Notes: generated by a model not told the origin, from the letters alone. Positions 36,698-48,387 are shown, counted from the stretch's first letter. The stretch: 64,000 nucleotides of DNA from Marinicauda salina (GCF_003122085.1 NZ_QEXV01000001.1:186001-250000); one strand, 5' to 3'. Numbers and translations: made by a program.

Positions 36698-38169
36698 TCC
36701 GGCTGATCATAACGATCGCGCTTTGCGTGCTCACCGCGGCGGCCGCCGTGTTCCTCACGCTCAACCCGGGCGTCGTCACCATCGAGTTCCTGGGCTGGCG
36801 CGCCGAGGCGCCGTTCGCGCTCGGCGCGGCGGCGCTGATCGTGGCGACCTTCGTCCTGGTCGTCGCTTGGTGGCTGTTCACCAAGGTCTGGACCGCGCCC
36901 GACATGTTCCGCCGCTTCCGCGCCCGGCGTCGCCGCGAGCAGGGATTCGACGCGCTTGAGCGCGCGCTGATCGCCTCGGCCGCGGGCGAGGGCGAACTCG
37001 CCGTGCGCCAGGCCGCCCGGGCCGACGCCCTGCTCGACAGGCCGGCCATCTCGCGCCTGCTGGCCGCGCGCGCCGCCGAGGCCGCCAGCGATCTGCCGAC
37101 CGCCGAGACCCATTACGAGGCGCTGCTGGAGGATCCGCGCACGAAGCTGGTCGCCCAGCGCGGTCTGGCCGGCCTGGCCGAAGCGCGCGGCGACGCGCCG
37201 GCGGCGATCACGCATGCGAGCGCCGCCTTCGAGAAGTCCCGGACCGCCCGCTGGGCCTTCGAGACGCTGTTCAACGCCCAGGTCGCCGACGCGCGCTGGG
37301 AACCGGCGCGCCGCACGCTCGCCGAGGCCGAGCGCCGCAAGCAGGTCGGCGCCGACATCGCCGCGCGCCGGCGCGCCGTCCTGATGACCGCAGAGGCGCG
37401 CGCCTGCGCGGAGAGCGATCCCGACCGCGCCGCGGACCTCGCCGAGCGCGCCGCCGTGGCCTCTCCGGGCTTCGCCCCGGCCGCGGCGCTCGCCGGGCGG
37501 CTGCTGGCGAAGAAGCGCCGCCACCGCCGCGCCTCCGACCTGCTGGAGTCGGCCTGGCAGGCCGCGCCGCATCCCGCGATCGCGCGCGTCTACGGCGAGC
37601 TCAGGAAATCCGATACCAAGGCCAAGCGCGCCGAGCGCCTGCGCGATCTCGCCAGGCTCAATCCCGAGCATCGCGAGAGCCGCATCCTCACCGCCGAGGT
37701 CGCGCTCGAGCAGTCGAACATCGAGGCCGCGCGCTCAGCGCTCGCGCCCATCCTCGCCCATCCGCCGCTCTCGGCGCGGGTGTGCGCGCTGGCCGCCCGG
37801 CTGGCCCGGCTGGAAGGCGACGAGGACGAGGCGCGGCGCTACATGGCGCGCGCCAGCCACGCGCCGGGCGAGGCCGACTGGTCGGACATCGACGCGGCGG
37901 GAGCGGCGTTTCCCTATTCCGACGAGGACTGGAAGCGGATGGTCTACGCCTGGGGCGACGAGGCCCGCCTCATCCATCCCCGCTACGAGCGCTTCGAGAT
38001 CGCCGCCGAGGCGGTGCCGGAGACCGCCCTGCTGGAAGCGCCGAAACGGCCGGCGAAAAAGACTGAGGCGGGCGAGACGCACGGTCCGCCGCGCTATTAC
38101 GAACCCAGCCGCGCGCCCGACGATCCCGGCGTCGAGGACGAAGGGGACGACGGAGAGAAGGGACGATGA
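36694..38169 (+). CDS. hemY: HemY N-terminal-domain (PF07219) membrane protein
   Basis: The 491-residue protein has two N-terminal membrane helices (about 2-24 and 41-66), then the HemY_N motif with 'FEKSRTARWAFETLFNAQV' and TPR-like helical repeats over about 80-400. Despite its name, this proteobacterial HemY is not protoporphyrinogen oxidase. It is a TPR protein tied to heme genes; its biochemical role is not settled. Start and stop overlap both neighbours by ATGA. Confidence 0.9.
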   Translation: MIRLIITIALCVLTAAAAVFLTLNPGVVTIEFLGWRAEAPFALGAAALIVATFVLVVAWWLFTKVWTAPDMFRRFRARRRREQGFDALERALIASAAGEGELAVRQAARADALLDRPAISRLLAARAAEAASDLPTAETHYEALLEDPRTKLVAQRGLAGLAEARGDAPAAITHASAAFEKSRTARWAFETLFNAQVADARWEPARRTLAEAERRKQVGADIAARRRAVLMTAEARACAESDPDRAADLAERAAVASPGFAPAAALAGRLLAKKRRHRRASDLLESAWQAAPHPAIARVYGELRKSDTKAKRAERLRDLARLNPEHRESRILTAEVALEQSNIEAARSALAPILAHPPLSARVCALAARLARLEGDEDEARRYMARASHAPGEADWSDIDAAGAAFPYSDEDWKRMVYAWGDEARLIHPRYERFEIAAEAVPETALLEAPKRPAKKTEAGETHGPPRYYEPSRAPDDPGVEDEGDDGEKGR

Positions 38170-38840
38170 GCCGGCCGCCGCGCCTCGTCATCGGCGTCAG
38201 CGGAGGCTCGGCGTCGGGCAAGACCGAGATCGCGCGCGCGGTGGCCCGCGGCGCGGCGCCGCTGTCGGCGCTGGTCATGGCCGAGGACGACTATTACGGC
38301 GATCACGGCGGCGCGCCGGACTTCGATGCGGCGCGGTTCAATTTCGATCATCCCGACGCGCGCGATCACGGCCTGCTCGCCGAGCAGCTCTCCGCGCTCA
38401 GGGCCGGCCGGACGATCGCCGCGCCGGTCTACGATTTCACGACCCATCGCCGCCGCGCCGAGACGCGGCCGATCGCGCCGGCCGACATCGTGCTGGTCGA
38501 GGGCATCCACCTGTTCTGCACCGAGGATCTCCGCGCGGTGTTCGATCTCAGGGTCTATGTCGAGGCCCCGGACGACGTCCGCCTGGCCCGCCGCGTGCTG
38601 CGCGACGTCGCCGAGCGCGGCCGCGATGCGACGGCCGTCGTCGGCCAGTACCTCTCCACGGTGCGGCCGATGCATCGCGAATGGACCGCGCCCGGGCGCG
38701 AGCACGCCGACCTCGTCATCCGAAACGACGCGGCCGCGGCGCGGCCGGCCGGCCATCTCGAGGCCTTCTTCGACACGCTCGCCGGACCCGTGCTGGACGC
38801 GGTCCGGCGCGCCGAACGCGGCGTGCGCCGGGCCGGCTGA
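38166..38840 (+). CDS. udk: Uridine/cytidine kinase-like P-loop kinase
   Basis: The 224-residue protein starts 'LVIGVSGGSASGKTEIARAVA' (Walker A at 13-20), has 'MAEDDYYGDHGGAPDFDAARFNFDHPDARD' and 'APVYDFTTHRRRAETRPIAPADIVLVEGIHLF', the phosphoribulokinase/uridine kinase signatures. It phosphorylates uridine or cytidine to the monophosphate. It is joined to hemY by an ATGA overlap, an unusual partner. It is not cytidylate kinase (cmk), whose motifs differ. Confidence 0.85.
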   Translation: MSRPPRLVIGVSGGSASGKTEIARAVARGAAPLSALVMAEDDYYGDHGGAPDFDAARFNFDHPDARDHGLLAEQLSALRAGRTIAAPVYDFTTHRRRAETRPIAPADIVLVEGIHLFCTEDLRAVFDLRVYVEAPDDVRLARRVLRDVAERGRDATAVVGQYLSTVRPMHREWTAPGREHADLVIRNDAAAARPAGHLEAFFDTLAGPVLDAVRRAERGVRRAG

Positions 38841-38858
38841 CGGGGCGCATCTCGCGCC

Positions 38859-38887
38859 TTGTCGGCGCGAGCGTTTGCGGGTAGCTT
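38859..38887 (+). promoter_or_regulatory. Candidate promoter of tRNA-Thr(CGT)
   Basis: TTGTCG (38859-38864), 17 bases, then TAGCTT (38882-38887). Transcription would start about 30 bases before the tRNA. Confidence 0.4.
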
Positions 38888-38923
38888 CCGCGCCGCTTCA
38901 AACGGTCCGTCCCGACCGCCGGA

Positions 38924-38999
<76 letters not shown>

Positions 39000-39221
39000 T
39001 TTTTCAGAATTCACGACAGCTCGCGGATCCGCCCGCGCCGGCTTCGGGTCGACCGCCCGTCAGAGCGTCGCGCCCGTTCGCCGATTGCGCCGGCGGTCGA
39101 GGCGCGCCACCCTCACCGCGGGGCGGCGCGTCGTCACCCCGTCCAACCGCGCCCGTGCGACTGGCGCCGGCGCGCCGCCGAGACCGTCCGCTTCAGCCAA
39201 ATCCGACGTCGGGAGCCGCCG

Positions 39222-40508
39222 ATGATGAAAGTCCTGCTCGGGGTCTGGCCGCTGCTGCTCGGCGTGTTGCTGATCATGCTGGGCAACGGCATGCACTTCA
39301 CGCTCATGGGGCTGCGCGGCGGCATCGAGGGATTCTCGGCCGCCGAGCTGGCCGTCGTCACATCCGGCTATTTCGTCGGCTTCCTGTCGGGCGCGCGCCT
39401 GACCCCGTCGCTGATCCGGCGCGTCGGGCACATCCGGGTGTTCGCCGCGCTCGGCAGCTTCATGTCCGCCGGGCTGATCGCCTTCACGCTTCTGGCCGAG
39501 CCCTGGGCCTGGACGGGGCTGCGCCTGCTCCTGGGCTTCTGCATGTCCGGCATCTACGTCGCCGCGGAGAGCTGGCTCAACGACACGTCCACCAACGAGA
39601 CGCGCGGCACGGTGTTGTCGGCCTACATGATCGCCCAGACGCTGGGGATCATCGGCGCGCAGGGCCTGCTGACGCTGGGCGACGCGGCGACCGCCTCGCT
39701 GTTCATCGTGGCCTCGATCCTGGTGTCGGTCTCGTTCGCGCCCATCCTGCTCACCGTCGGCGCGGCGCCGACCGTCGAAGTCACGCGGCCGATGCCGCTC
39801 AGCCAGCTTTTTTCAAGTTCGCCGCTCGGGGTCGTGGGCATCTTCCTGCTCGGCGGCGCCTACGCGACGCAGGCGGGCATGGGCGCGGTGTTCGGCGCCC
39901 AGATCGGATTGTCGGCGACACAGATCGCCCTGTTCGTCGCGGTGATGTTCGCCGGGGCGCTGGCGCTGCAATACCCGATCGGGTGGATCTCGGACCGGTT
40001 CGACCGGCGCAAGCTGATCCTCGGGGCGGCCGTGTTCGGCGCGACGTTCTGCATGGTGGGCTGGATCGCCGGCGACGATCTGCAGCCGATGATGGCCGCG
40101 GCCTTCTTCGTCGGCGGCGTGACGACGCCCCTCTACGCCCTGTTCCTCGCCTACACGAACGACTTCCTGCCGGTCGAGGACATGCCCGCCGCATCGGGCG
40201 GCCTCGTCTTCACCTTCGGCCTCGGCGCCATCGCCGGTCCGCTCGTCACCGGCTGGGCGATGCAGGGGCTGGGTCCGTTCGCATTCTGGCTGGCGCTCGG
40301 CGGGATCTTCGCGGGCATGGCCGGCTACGCGTTCTACCGGATGACCCAGCGCCCCCGGCTCCCGGCGGAGGAGACCGAAAGCTATATCGGGGTCCTGCCG
40401 TCCAGCTCGACGGTCGCGGTGGAGGCGGCCGGCGCCTGGGCGGCCGAGCAAGCCGAGGCGGAGACCGATGAGGACGCCGACGCGGATCCGTCCGCCCGAG
40501 ACCAGTGA
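39222..40508 (+). CDS. MFS transporter
   Basis: The 428-residue protein has about twelve membrane helices in two bundles of six. The cytoplasmic motif between helices 2 and 3 ('SGARLTPSLIRRVGHIRVFA') and the equivalent 'ISDRFDRRKLILGAAV' in the second half are MFS-like, as is 'GFCMSGIYVAAESWLND', typical of the YfcJ/YcaD-like group. It ends in an acidic tail. ATG 39222 is chosen for its GGGAG site; the frame is open upstream through the tRNA region. The substrate is unknown. Confidence 0.87.
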   Translation: MMKVLLGVWPLLLGVLLIMLGNGMHFTLMGLRGGIEGFSAAELAVVTSGYFVGFLSGARLTPSLIRRVGHIRVFAALGSFMSAGLIAFTLLAEPWAWTGLRLLLGFCMSGIYVAAESWLNDTSTNETRGTVLSAYMIAQTLGIIGAQGLLTLGDAATASLFIVASILVSVSFAPILLTVGAAPTVEVTRPMPLSQLFSSSPLGVVGIFLLGGAYATQAGMGAVFGAQIGLSATQIALFVAVMFAGALALQYPIGWISDRFDRRKLILGAAVFGATFCMVGWIAGDDLQPMMAAAFFVGGVTTPLYALFLAYTNDFLPVEDMPAASGGLVFTFGLGAIAGPLVTGWAMQGLGPFAFWLALGGIFAGMAGYAFYRMTQRPRLPAEETESYIGVLPSSSTVAVEAAGAWAAEQAEAETDEDADADPSARDQ

Positions 40509-40680
40509 GCCGACATCGCGGTCGCCCGGCCAGCGAATTCTGGACGCGCCGCGCCATCCCCTGCACGATACGCGCGGGGAGGCGCGCGATCATGTTTCAC
40601 AAGCCTCGCGAATCCCGCGTCCGCGACGCCTCCTGCAGCGGCCGCGCGCTCAGCCGCCGCCAAGTCGAGGAGGTGTCCGT

Positions 40681-41514
40681 ATGACTTTCAAGACCACACG
40701 CGCCGGCGGAACCGCGCAGCGATCGCGGCGAATGCTCGCAGCCCTCGCCCTGTCCTTTTCGGTCATCGCCTGCAGCGGCGAGGAGGCCGACGCCAGCGCC
40801 GGGACCGATCCGGAATCAGAGGCCGGGACGACCGAATCCCGGGCGATGGAAGCCGCGGCCGCCGCCTCGATGGCCGCCTCCGCGCTGAACGCACAGTCCG
40901 ACGGCGAGGACTGCCAGGCGAAGCTCGACCGCCTGGACGCCCTCATCGCCGACGGACTCGACATTAATGAGGCCGAAGCCGCTGTCGTCGAGAACATGCG
41001 GGATAAGGCCGCCCAGATGTGCGCCCAGGGCCAGGGCGCCATGGCGGCTCCGCTGCTGGACGGCCTTCTGGAGGAGGCGGGCGCGGAGGCCGCCGAGCCG
41101 GACACCGCGCCGGAAACCGCCGAGGCGTCGGAACCGGCCGAGGAAGCGCCGCCGGAGGACTACGCCCTCGGCGAACCGCGCGCGGACCTGGACCGCTTCT
41201 ACGGTCTCTACCAGCTGCCCGACGATCCGAACCGGCGCCTGTTCGTCGCGCCGGCCGACAACGGCAATCCGGATCGTCCCATCCCCGACGGCTACCTGAT
41301 GGTGGGCGCCATGTGGGGCGACGCGGCCAACTGGTTCATGAAATCGCTCTCGGACACCGAGTTCGAGCAGCAATGGACCAACGGCCTTCAGCCCGTGCGC
41401 GTGACGTTCATGACGGACGCGGATGGGAACGCCGAGGCGATGAGCATCAGCTCGCGCTACATGAATTACGACCGCATGGAGCGCGTCGGCGACCTGCCGG
41501 ACGGGTGGCGCTGA
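40681..41514 (+). CDS. Hypothetical lipoprotein
   Basis: The 277-residue protein has a long signal peptide with a lipobox (SFSVIAC-SGE). A helical Ala/Glu-rich region follows (about 50-165), with two cysteines (EDCQAK, AQMCAQ), then a C-terminal domain (about 165-277) with 'DLDRFYGLYQLPDDPNRRLFVAP' and 'TFMTDADGNAEAMSISSRYM', which looks like a small beta-barrel. A GAGGAGG site precedes the ATG. I do not recognise a family. Location is probably the outer or inner membrane, facing the periplasm. Confidence 0.72.
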   Translation: MTFKTTRAGGTAQRSRRMLAALALSFSVIACSGEEADASAGTDPESEAGTTESRAMEAAAAASMAASALNAQSDGEDCQAKLDRLDALIADGLDINEAEAAVVENMRDKAAQMCAQGQGAMAAPLLDGLLEEAGAEAAEPDTAPETAEASEPAEEAPPEDYALGEPRADLDRFYGLYQLPDDPNRRLFVAPADNGNPDRPIPDGYLMVGAMWGDAANWFMKSLSDTEFEQQWTNGLQPVRVTFMTDADGNAEAMSISSRYMNYDRMERVGDLPDGWR

Positions 41515-41685
41515 CGGGGCGCTGTTTCGACGGAGTCTCTCGCACGCGCCTCCGGGACCGGGAGCGCCCGGCGCGGCGACGCCCGGAGCCGCCGTCGCAT
41601 CGCGCGCCGATTGTCCTTGTCACCCTCCGGGATTTTGGCGAGCATCGGCGGTTCACGGCGACTCGCCAATGGCTGGAGGGTTCAG

Positions 41686-42276
41686 ATGGGTCTCGCTTCC
41701 AAGGCGCTCGTCATCTCGACGGCGAGCATGGTGACGCTGCTGGGCGCGGCCGCCGCGGCGCAGGACGCCCGGCCGAACGGCCGGGCCTATGTCGGGCTCG
41801 GCTACAGCTGGGCGAATGTCGACGACGACAGCTTCGATTCGCTCGGCCTGGACGTCGACTACTCCTTCGACACGATCAGCGGCGTCGCGGGCTACACCCT
41901 GCCGCCCTATCTGGGGTTCGAGGCCGAGTTCGCCGCCGGCCTCGACGGCGACCAGCAGACCGTGTCGGGAACAACCGGGACGGCGGACCTCAACTACCTG
42001 GTCGCCGGCTATGTCGTGGGGCGCCTGCCGGTGCACTGGAACCCGGCGAACGCCCTGTTCGCGCGCGTCGGCGCCTACACCGCCGAGGCGGAATTCACGT
42101 TCGATAACGGGGTCACGTCGCTGTCCGACGATGCGAGCGACTCCGGCCTCACCGTGGGCGTCGGCGGAGAATTCCTGTTCCATCAATGGAACGGCGCGCG
42201 CTTCGACATCACCTATTACGACGGCGACGACATCGCCGCCTACTCGGTGGGCGTGAAATACATCCGCCGCTTCTAG
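41686..42276 (+). CDS. Outer-membrane beta-barrel protein
   Basis: The 196-residue protein has a signal peptide (about 1-25, ending AAAAQ) and then alternating amphipathic strands ('RAYVGLGYSWANVD', 'DTISGVAGYTLPPYLGFEAEFAAGL', 'LNYLVAGYVVGRLP', 'GLTVGVGGEFLF', 'FDITYYDGDD'), with a C-terminal aromatic residue (YIRRF), as expected for an 8-stranded OmpX/OmpA-like barrel. A GGAGGG site is in front of ATG 41686. Confidence 0.85.
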   Translation: MGLASKALVISTASMVTLLGAAAAAQDARPNGRAYVGLGYSWANVDDDSFDSLGLDVDYSFDTISGVAGYTLPPYLGFEAEFAAGLDGDQQTVSGTTGTADLNYLVAGYVVGRLPVHWNPANALFARVGAYTAEAEFTFDNGVTSLSDDASDSGLTVGVGGEFLFHQWNGARFDITYYDGDDIAAYSVGVKYIRRF

Positions 42277-42333
42277 GCCCGTCCGCTCGGCGCCTGGCGC
42301 GCGCGGCCGCCCGCGGTCGAAGGCGAGGCGTCC

Positions 42334-42855
42334 ATGGTTCGATCCCTGATCCTGCGCGAAACGCTCGGCGCGATCTTCATCATCGCGGCGGGCAGCCTGC
42401 TGCACTTCACCTACGCGCTTTCGGGCGAGCAGGCCTGGGTCGCCGTGTTCTCGGCGACCAGTGAAAGCGTCTGGGAGCATCTCAAGCTGGCCTTCTGGCC
42501 CGGCCTCGCCTGGGCGCTCGCGCTCGCCGCGCCCGATCGCGCGGCGTGGCGGGCCGTCTGGCTCGGCCGGACCGCCCAGCTCGTGGTCGCGCCGGCCGCG
42601 ATCGCGGTCGGCTATTACGCCTACACGGCGATGCTCGGCGAGCACCGGCTCGTGCTCGATCTCCTCCTCTTCGTGCTCGCGATCGCGCTGGGCCAGGCGG
42701 CGTTCGTCGCGATCCGGCTGGGGCGGCGGCCGCCGCGCGGCGCACCCGCCGCCGCGCTCGCGCTGCTGGCGGGCCTCACGCTCGCCTTCTCGACGCTGAG
42801 CTTCTTTCCGCCCGACCTGCCGCTCTTCGAAGAGCCGACGCACGCCGACCCGTAG
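42334..42855 (+). CDS. DUF6512-like membrane protein
   Basis: The 173-residue protein has about five membrane helices. The motif 'GSLLHFTYALSGEQAWVAVFSATSESVWEHLKLAFWPGL' (ESVWEH) matches what I know as DUF6512. Function is unknown. It converges on the VWA gene with a gap of only 4 bases. Confidence 0.72.
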   Translation: MVRSLILRETLGAIFIIAAGSLLHFTYALSGEQAWVAVFSATSESVWEHLKLAFWPGLAWALALAAPDRAAWRAVWLGRTAQLVVAPAAIAVGYYAYTAMLGEHRLVLDLLLFVLAIALGQAAFVAIRLGRRPPRGAPAAALALLAGLTLAFSTLSFFPPDLPLFEEPTHADP

Positions 42856-42859
42856 CGGG

Positions 42860-44203
42860 CTATTCGTCCGCCTCGGAGATCTCGATGCGGTCGAACAGGG
42901 CGAGCGTCTGCTCCGACCCGCGGGTGCCGACGAACAGCGCCGGCGCGCCCCCGGCCCGCAGCACGGTGACCGGCTCGGTCTCGAACTCCGCCGGGCCGCC
43001 CTCCTGGATGGTCCAGCCGAGCGTCTCCAGCCGCGCGTGGTATTCCCGCCCGCGCTTGACCAGGCTCAGCCGCGCGCCCTGCTCCTCGAAATCGGTGAGG
43101 ATCTGCGCCAGATCGTAGCCGCGGGTGTCGCCGGCGATCTCGATCCATTCCTCCGTCGGGTTGCCGCCGACCATTCCGCGCAGGCCGAACCACATGTCGT
43201 CATTGGAATTGCCCTGACGGGTGATCTCGGCGACGAGGTAGTTCTCGCTGTCCTGATAGCGGCCGACCTGGATGACGGCCTCGCGACCGCCGAGCGTTTT
43301 GACCACGCCCATCTCGGCGGTGAACGTCGCCGTGATCGCATGGTCGCCGTCGGGAATCTCCGCGCCGGTCCAACGCAAAACGTTGGCGGCGTCCTCCGCG
43401 CCGATATCGCCGGGCCTCACCGTCATGGCCAGCAATTCGCCGCCGTCCAGCAGATAGCCGGTCGGCTCGGGATTGAGGATCTCCCAGTCGGCCCCGAGTT
43501 CGTCGCGTTCGAATTCGTCGACGGCCGCAGGCTCGAGCGGGGCGGGCGCCTCCTCGCGGGCGGTCTCGAGCGCGCTGCCGAGGCTCTCGGCGTCGGAAGC
43601 CGGCATGAATCGTCCGCCGGTCTCCTCGGCGAGGCAGGCGAGCTGGCCGGTTTCGTCCTCGACGTCGAAGCCGATGACGTGAGCGGTGAAGCCCGTGCCG
43701 CTCTCCTCGAGCGTCGCGCCGAGTTCGCAGAGATCGGCCTGGCAGGTCTCGCGACCGTCGGTCACGAGAATGATCGTGGCGGGACGGTCCTCGGAGCCGA
43801 GAACCTCGGCGGCGCGCTCGACGGCCGCGCCGATCGGCGTCTTGCCCTGCGGCGTGATCTCCGCAGTCATCGCGTTGAACGCCGCGCGGTCGAGCGGACC
43901 GGGCTCGGCGATGACCTCGATATCGGTGCAGTCCCCCTCGGTGCGATGGCCGTAGGCCATCAGGCCGAGATGCCGGTCCGCCGGCCAGTCGGCGAGCATC
44001 TGATCGATCGCGTCGCGGGCGATTTCGATCTTCGCCGTTCCGTCGATCTGTCCCCACATGCTGCCCGACCCGTCGAGGATCAGCATGGACTGCGGGCCGC
44101 CCGCCGGTTCGGACTCGTCCTGGGCGAGCGCCGGAGCCGGCGCGGCGGCGAACGCCCCGACGGCGAGGGCCGCGGCGAGAAAAGGAGAGGCTGAATGGAT
44201 CAT
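42860..44203 (-). CDS. VWA-domain exported protein
   Basis: The 447-residue protein has a signal peptide (1-28, ending ALA-Q) and a von Willebrand A domain (about 37-220). The domain keeps an intact metal site: D44-G-S-G-S48, a Thr in 'GKTPIGAA' and an Asp in 'LVTDGRET'. Four cysteines (GDCTD, TCQADLC, LACLAE) suggest disulfides. The C-terminal half (about 230-440) is a beta-sandwich with 'EFERDELGADWEILNP', like a concanavalin/DUF1349 domain. It is probably a periplasmic or surface adhesion or scaffold protein. It is divergent from the CARDB-like protein. Confidence 0.83.
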   Translation of the reverse strand: MIHSASPFLAAALAVGAFAAAPAPALAQDESEPAGGPQSMLILDGSGSMWGQIDGTAKIEIARDAIDQMLADWPADRHLGLMAYGHRTEGDCTDIEVIAEPGPLDRAAFNAMTAEITPQGKTPIGAAVERAAEVLGSEDRPATIILVTDGRETCQADLCELGATLEESGTGFTAHVIGFDVEDETGQLACLAEETGGRFMPASDAESLGSALETAREEAPAPLEPAAVDEFERDELGADWEILNPEPTGYLLDGGELLAMTVRPGDIGAEDAANVLRWTGAEIPDGDHAITATFTAEMGVVKTLGGREAVIQVGRYQDSENYLVAEITRQGNSNDDMWFGLRGMVGGNPTEEWIEIAGDTRGYDLAQILTDFEEQGARLSLVKRGREYHARLETLGWTIQEGGPAEFETEPVTVLRAGGAPALFVGTRGSEQTLALFDRIEISEADE

Positions 44204-44368
44204 GGATCGCTCCGTGGTCTGCGAGACTCGGCTGGGCGCTGCAGCGAATCCCGCGCCCCCCGGGGCGCACGGTGTCGGATCATCGCCGCGGCCTCAACCG
44301 GGCGCCGGACGCCCGGATATGATATGCAGGGGCTCGGCGCGCGGCGCCGCGCATGAAGGGAGACGGCG

Positions 44369-45217
44369 ATGACCGGAGCCTCGCGACCCTGCGCAATCAC
44401 GGCCGCAGTCCTCACAGCCGCGTTCACCGCGGCGGCGGACGCGCAGGCTCCCGAGGCGGGCGAGCTGCAACGGACGCTTCCCGGCCCGCAGGTGCTCCAG
44501 GGTCGGCTCGCCCTCGAGACACGGCCCGACCTGGCGATCGGCGTGCGCGGGCCTGAAACGGCGGCCCCCGGAGAGACGCTCCGCTTCGAGGCGGAGCTGC
44601 GCAATCTCGGCGACGCCCCGGCCGATCTCGACCAGCGCGACGAAAGCGGCGATCCGGTCCCGATGGTGCAGTGGGCGGTCCTGAAGCCGGGCCAGGACCT
44701 CAACGACCTGTTCGTCGCGCGGCCGGGCGAAGGCGTGGGAAATTTCCTGGATACGGACCCGGACGACGCCGAGCCGGCCCAGCGACAGACGCCGCGCACC
44801 GATTTCGGCTCGATCATCGGCGAGGGCCTGGACCGGCCGGACATCGGCGAGCGCCTCGCCGCCGGGCTTCTGCGCGAAGGCGCGGCCGCCGAGGAGGGAA
44901 TCATCGCGACCGAGACGATGCTCGGCGTGCTCGAGCCCGGCCGGTCGCTGCGGCTGCGCGTGAGCTATCGCGTCCCCGCCGAACCGCCGGGAACCTACCG
45001 CATCTGCGCCGCGGTCGACCCCGAGGCGGTGATCGCCGAGGCCGATGAGTCACGCAATATCGGCTGTGTGGAGATTCATGTCTCCGTGCGGCCGGACGAG
45101 GCGCAAGCGGATCTGGAAACGCGCGACCCGCTCATGCAGATCGAGGCGCCGGTGGCGAGGGATCTGCCCGCTCCGGACCTGCGTCCGGTTCAGCCCGAAG
45201 AGGACCCTCAGGATTGA
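44369..45217 (+). CDS. Exported protein with CARDB-like domain
   Basis: The 282-residue protein has a signal peptide (1-25). It then shows a beta-sandwich pattern split around a loop: 'RPDLAIGVRGPETAAPGETLRFEAELRNLGDAPA' and 'LRLRVSYRVPAEPPGTYRICAAVDPEAVIAEADESRNIGCVEIHV', the classic form of CARDB domains (P-G-x-Y...D-x-x-x-x-I-x-E-x-x-E-x-N). The inserted loop (about 100-190) is acidic. It is divergent from the VWA gene and might be a partner at the cell surface. Confidence 0.72.
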   Translation: MTGASRPCAITAAVLTAAFTAAADAQAPEAGELQRTLPGPQVLQGRLALETRPDLAIGVRGPETAAPGETLRFEAELRNLGDAPADLDQRDESGDPVPMVQWAVLKPGQDLNDLFVARPGEGVGNFLDTDPDDAEPAQRQTPRTDFGSIIGEGLDRPDIGERLAAGLLREGAAAEEGIIATETMLGVLEPGRSLRLRVSYRVPAEPPGTYRICAAVDPEAVIAEADESRNIGCVEIHVSVRPDEAQADLETRDPLMQIEAPVARDLPAPDLRPVQPEEDPQD

Positions 45218-45237
45218 AGGCGACGCGCTCGCCGCGC

Positions 45238-45723
45238 TCAGAATCCCGGCGCGGGCGTGAGCGCGTACCAGAGCAGCCCGCAGACCAGCGCCACGCCGAG
45301 ATAGCGCGCGACCGGCCGGACCAGGCCGGGTCCCGTCGCAGCCTCCCGCGCATCGTCGAGGTTCGCCGGATCATAGCTCACCGGCACGTGCGCGCCGACA
45401 TGCACCGTCTCCGCGTCCATGGGCAGATCGGAATCGAACGCGCGCTCGACGCCGGCGGCGTCGCGAAACCGGATTCGCGGCGTCGCCGAACCGTCGGCGT
45501 TGTGAAAGATGACCGCGACCTCGCCGTCAGCGGTCGCGCGGCGCCGGGCGAACCCGCTGGCGCGGGCTTCCCCGACTGCGAGCGCGCCGCCGAAAGCCAG
45601 GGCGAGGACCAGGGCGGCGAGCTGGACGTCGGTCCGCTCGACTCCGACCGTCGCGAGCAGGGTGTGAAACGGCGCCGACGCCGTATCCGCCGCCTGCTGG
45701 AGAAACGCGCTCCAAGCCTTCAT
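45238..45723 (-). CDS. DUF3592-like membrane protein
   Basis: The 161-residue protein has two membrane helices (about 32-50 and 140-158) and a small periplasmic beta-domain between them with 'RIRFRDAAGVERAFDSDLPMDAETVHVGAHVPVSYDPANLDDARE', the DUF3592 signature. Function is unknown. It converges on the CARDB-like gene with a 20-base gap. Confidence 0.72.
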   Translation of the reverse strand: MKAWSAFLQQAADTASAPFHTLLATVGVERTDVQLAALVLALAFGGALAVGEARASGFARRRATADGEVAVIFHNADGSATPRIRFRDAAGVERAFDSDLPMDAETVHVGAHVPVSYDPANLDDAREAATGPGLVRPVARYLGVALVCGLLWYALTPAPGF

Positions 45724-45868
45724 GGCCGCGCCTCGCAGTCGCGTTACAAGCCCCCAGTATCGCGCATTCGAGGCAAAATGTCCCGAGCGTTCGCGCGGGG
45801 CGCGACCCCATCATGAACAGATAATTTACCCAGCCGTCCGATCCTGAACACGAGCAGGAGAGCCTCTC

Positions 45869-47970
<2,102 letters not shown>

Positions 47971-47974
<4 letters not shown>

Positions 47975-48387
47975 GCGAAGCGGTCGCTCGCCTCCAGCGG
48001 CGCGTGGCGAATGAGCCGGCTGTCGGCCACCGCGGCCTGTCGATGGGGGACGGCGTCGGACTGGTAGGTCGGGTCGGCGACCATCTCGAGAAAGGCCGCG
48101 GCGCTGGGATAGGCCGCCACGAAGGCGAGGTCCCACGCCTCGTCCGAAGGCCCGATGAGCACCAGCCTCGGCCGGCCGCGCCAGACGATCCGTCCGCCGA
48201 CGCGCCGGAAGATGGGGCCGGACTGCTCGCCATAGGCCTTGTACGCCTCGAGTCCCGTGGCCTCGCGTCCGTCGGGGTAGGCCGCCCGCTCGCGCAGGCG
48301 GATCAGGTTCAGCATCTCGACGGGCTCGTCGCGCGGCAGCGCCTTGAACGCCTCGAAGGCGGCGCGATCGGGATCGATATGGCTCAT
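47971..48387 (-). CDS. DUF1330 domain protein
   Basis: The 138-residue protein has a dimeric ferredoxin-like fold pattern: 'DEPVEMLNLIRLRERAAYPDGREATGLEAYKAYGEQSGPIFRRVGGRIVWRG', then 'DLAFVAAYPSAAAFLEMVADPTYQSDAVPHRQAAV', the DUF1330/EthD-like signature. The 3' end overlaps the histidine kinase stop by 4 bases (tail to tail). The ATG is coupled to the end of the isomerase gene by an ATGA overlap, so the two are co-translated. Reaction unknown. Confidence 0.8.

Noticed and set aside
38166-38840. Reading this kinase as the missing cytidylate kinase
   Set aside because: Its motifs (GGSASGKT followed by the DDYY and EGIHLF blocks) are those of uridine kinase/phosphoribulokinase, not of Cmk.
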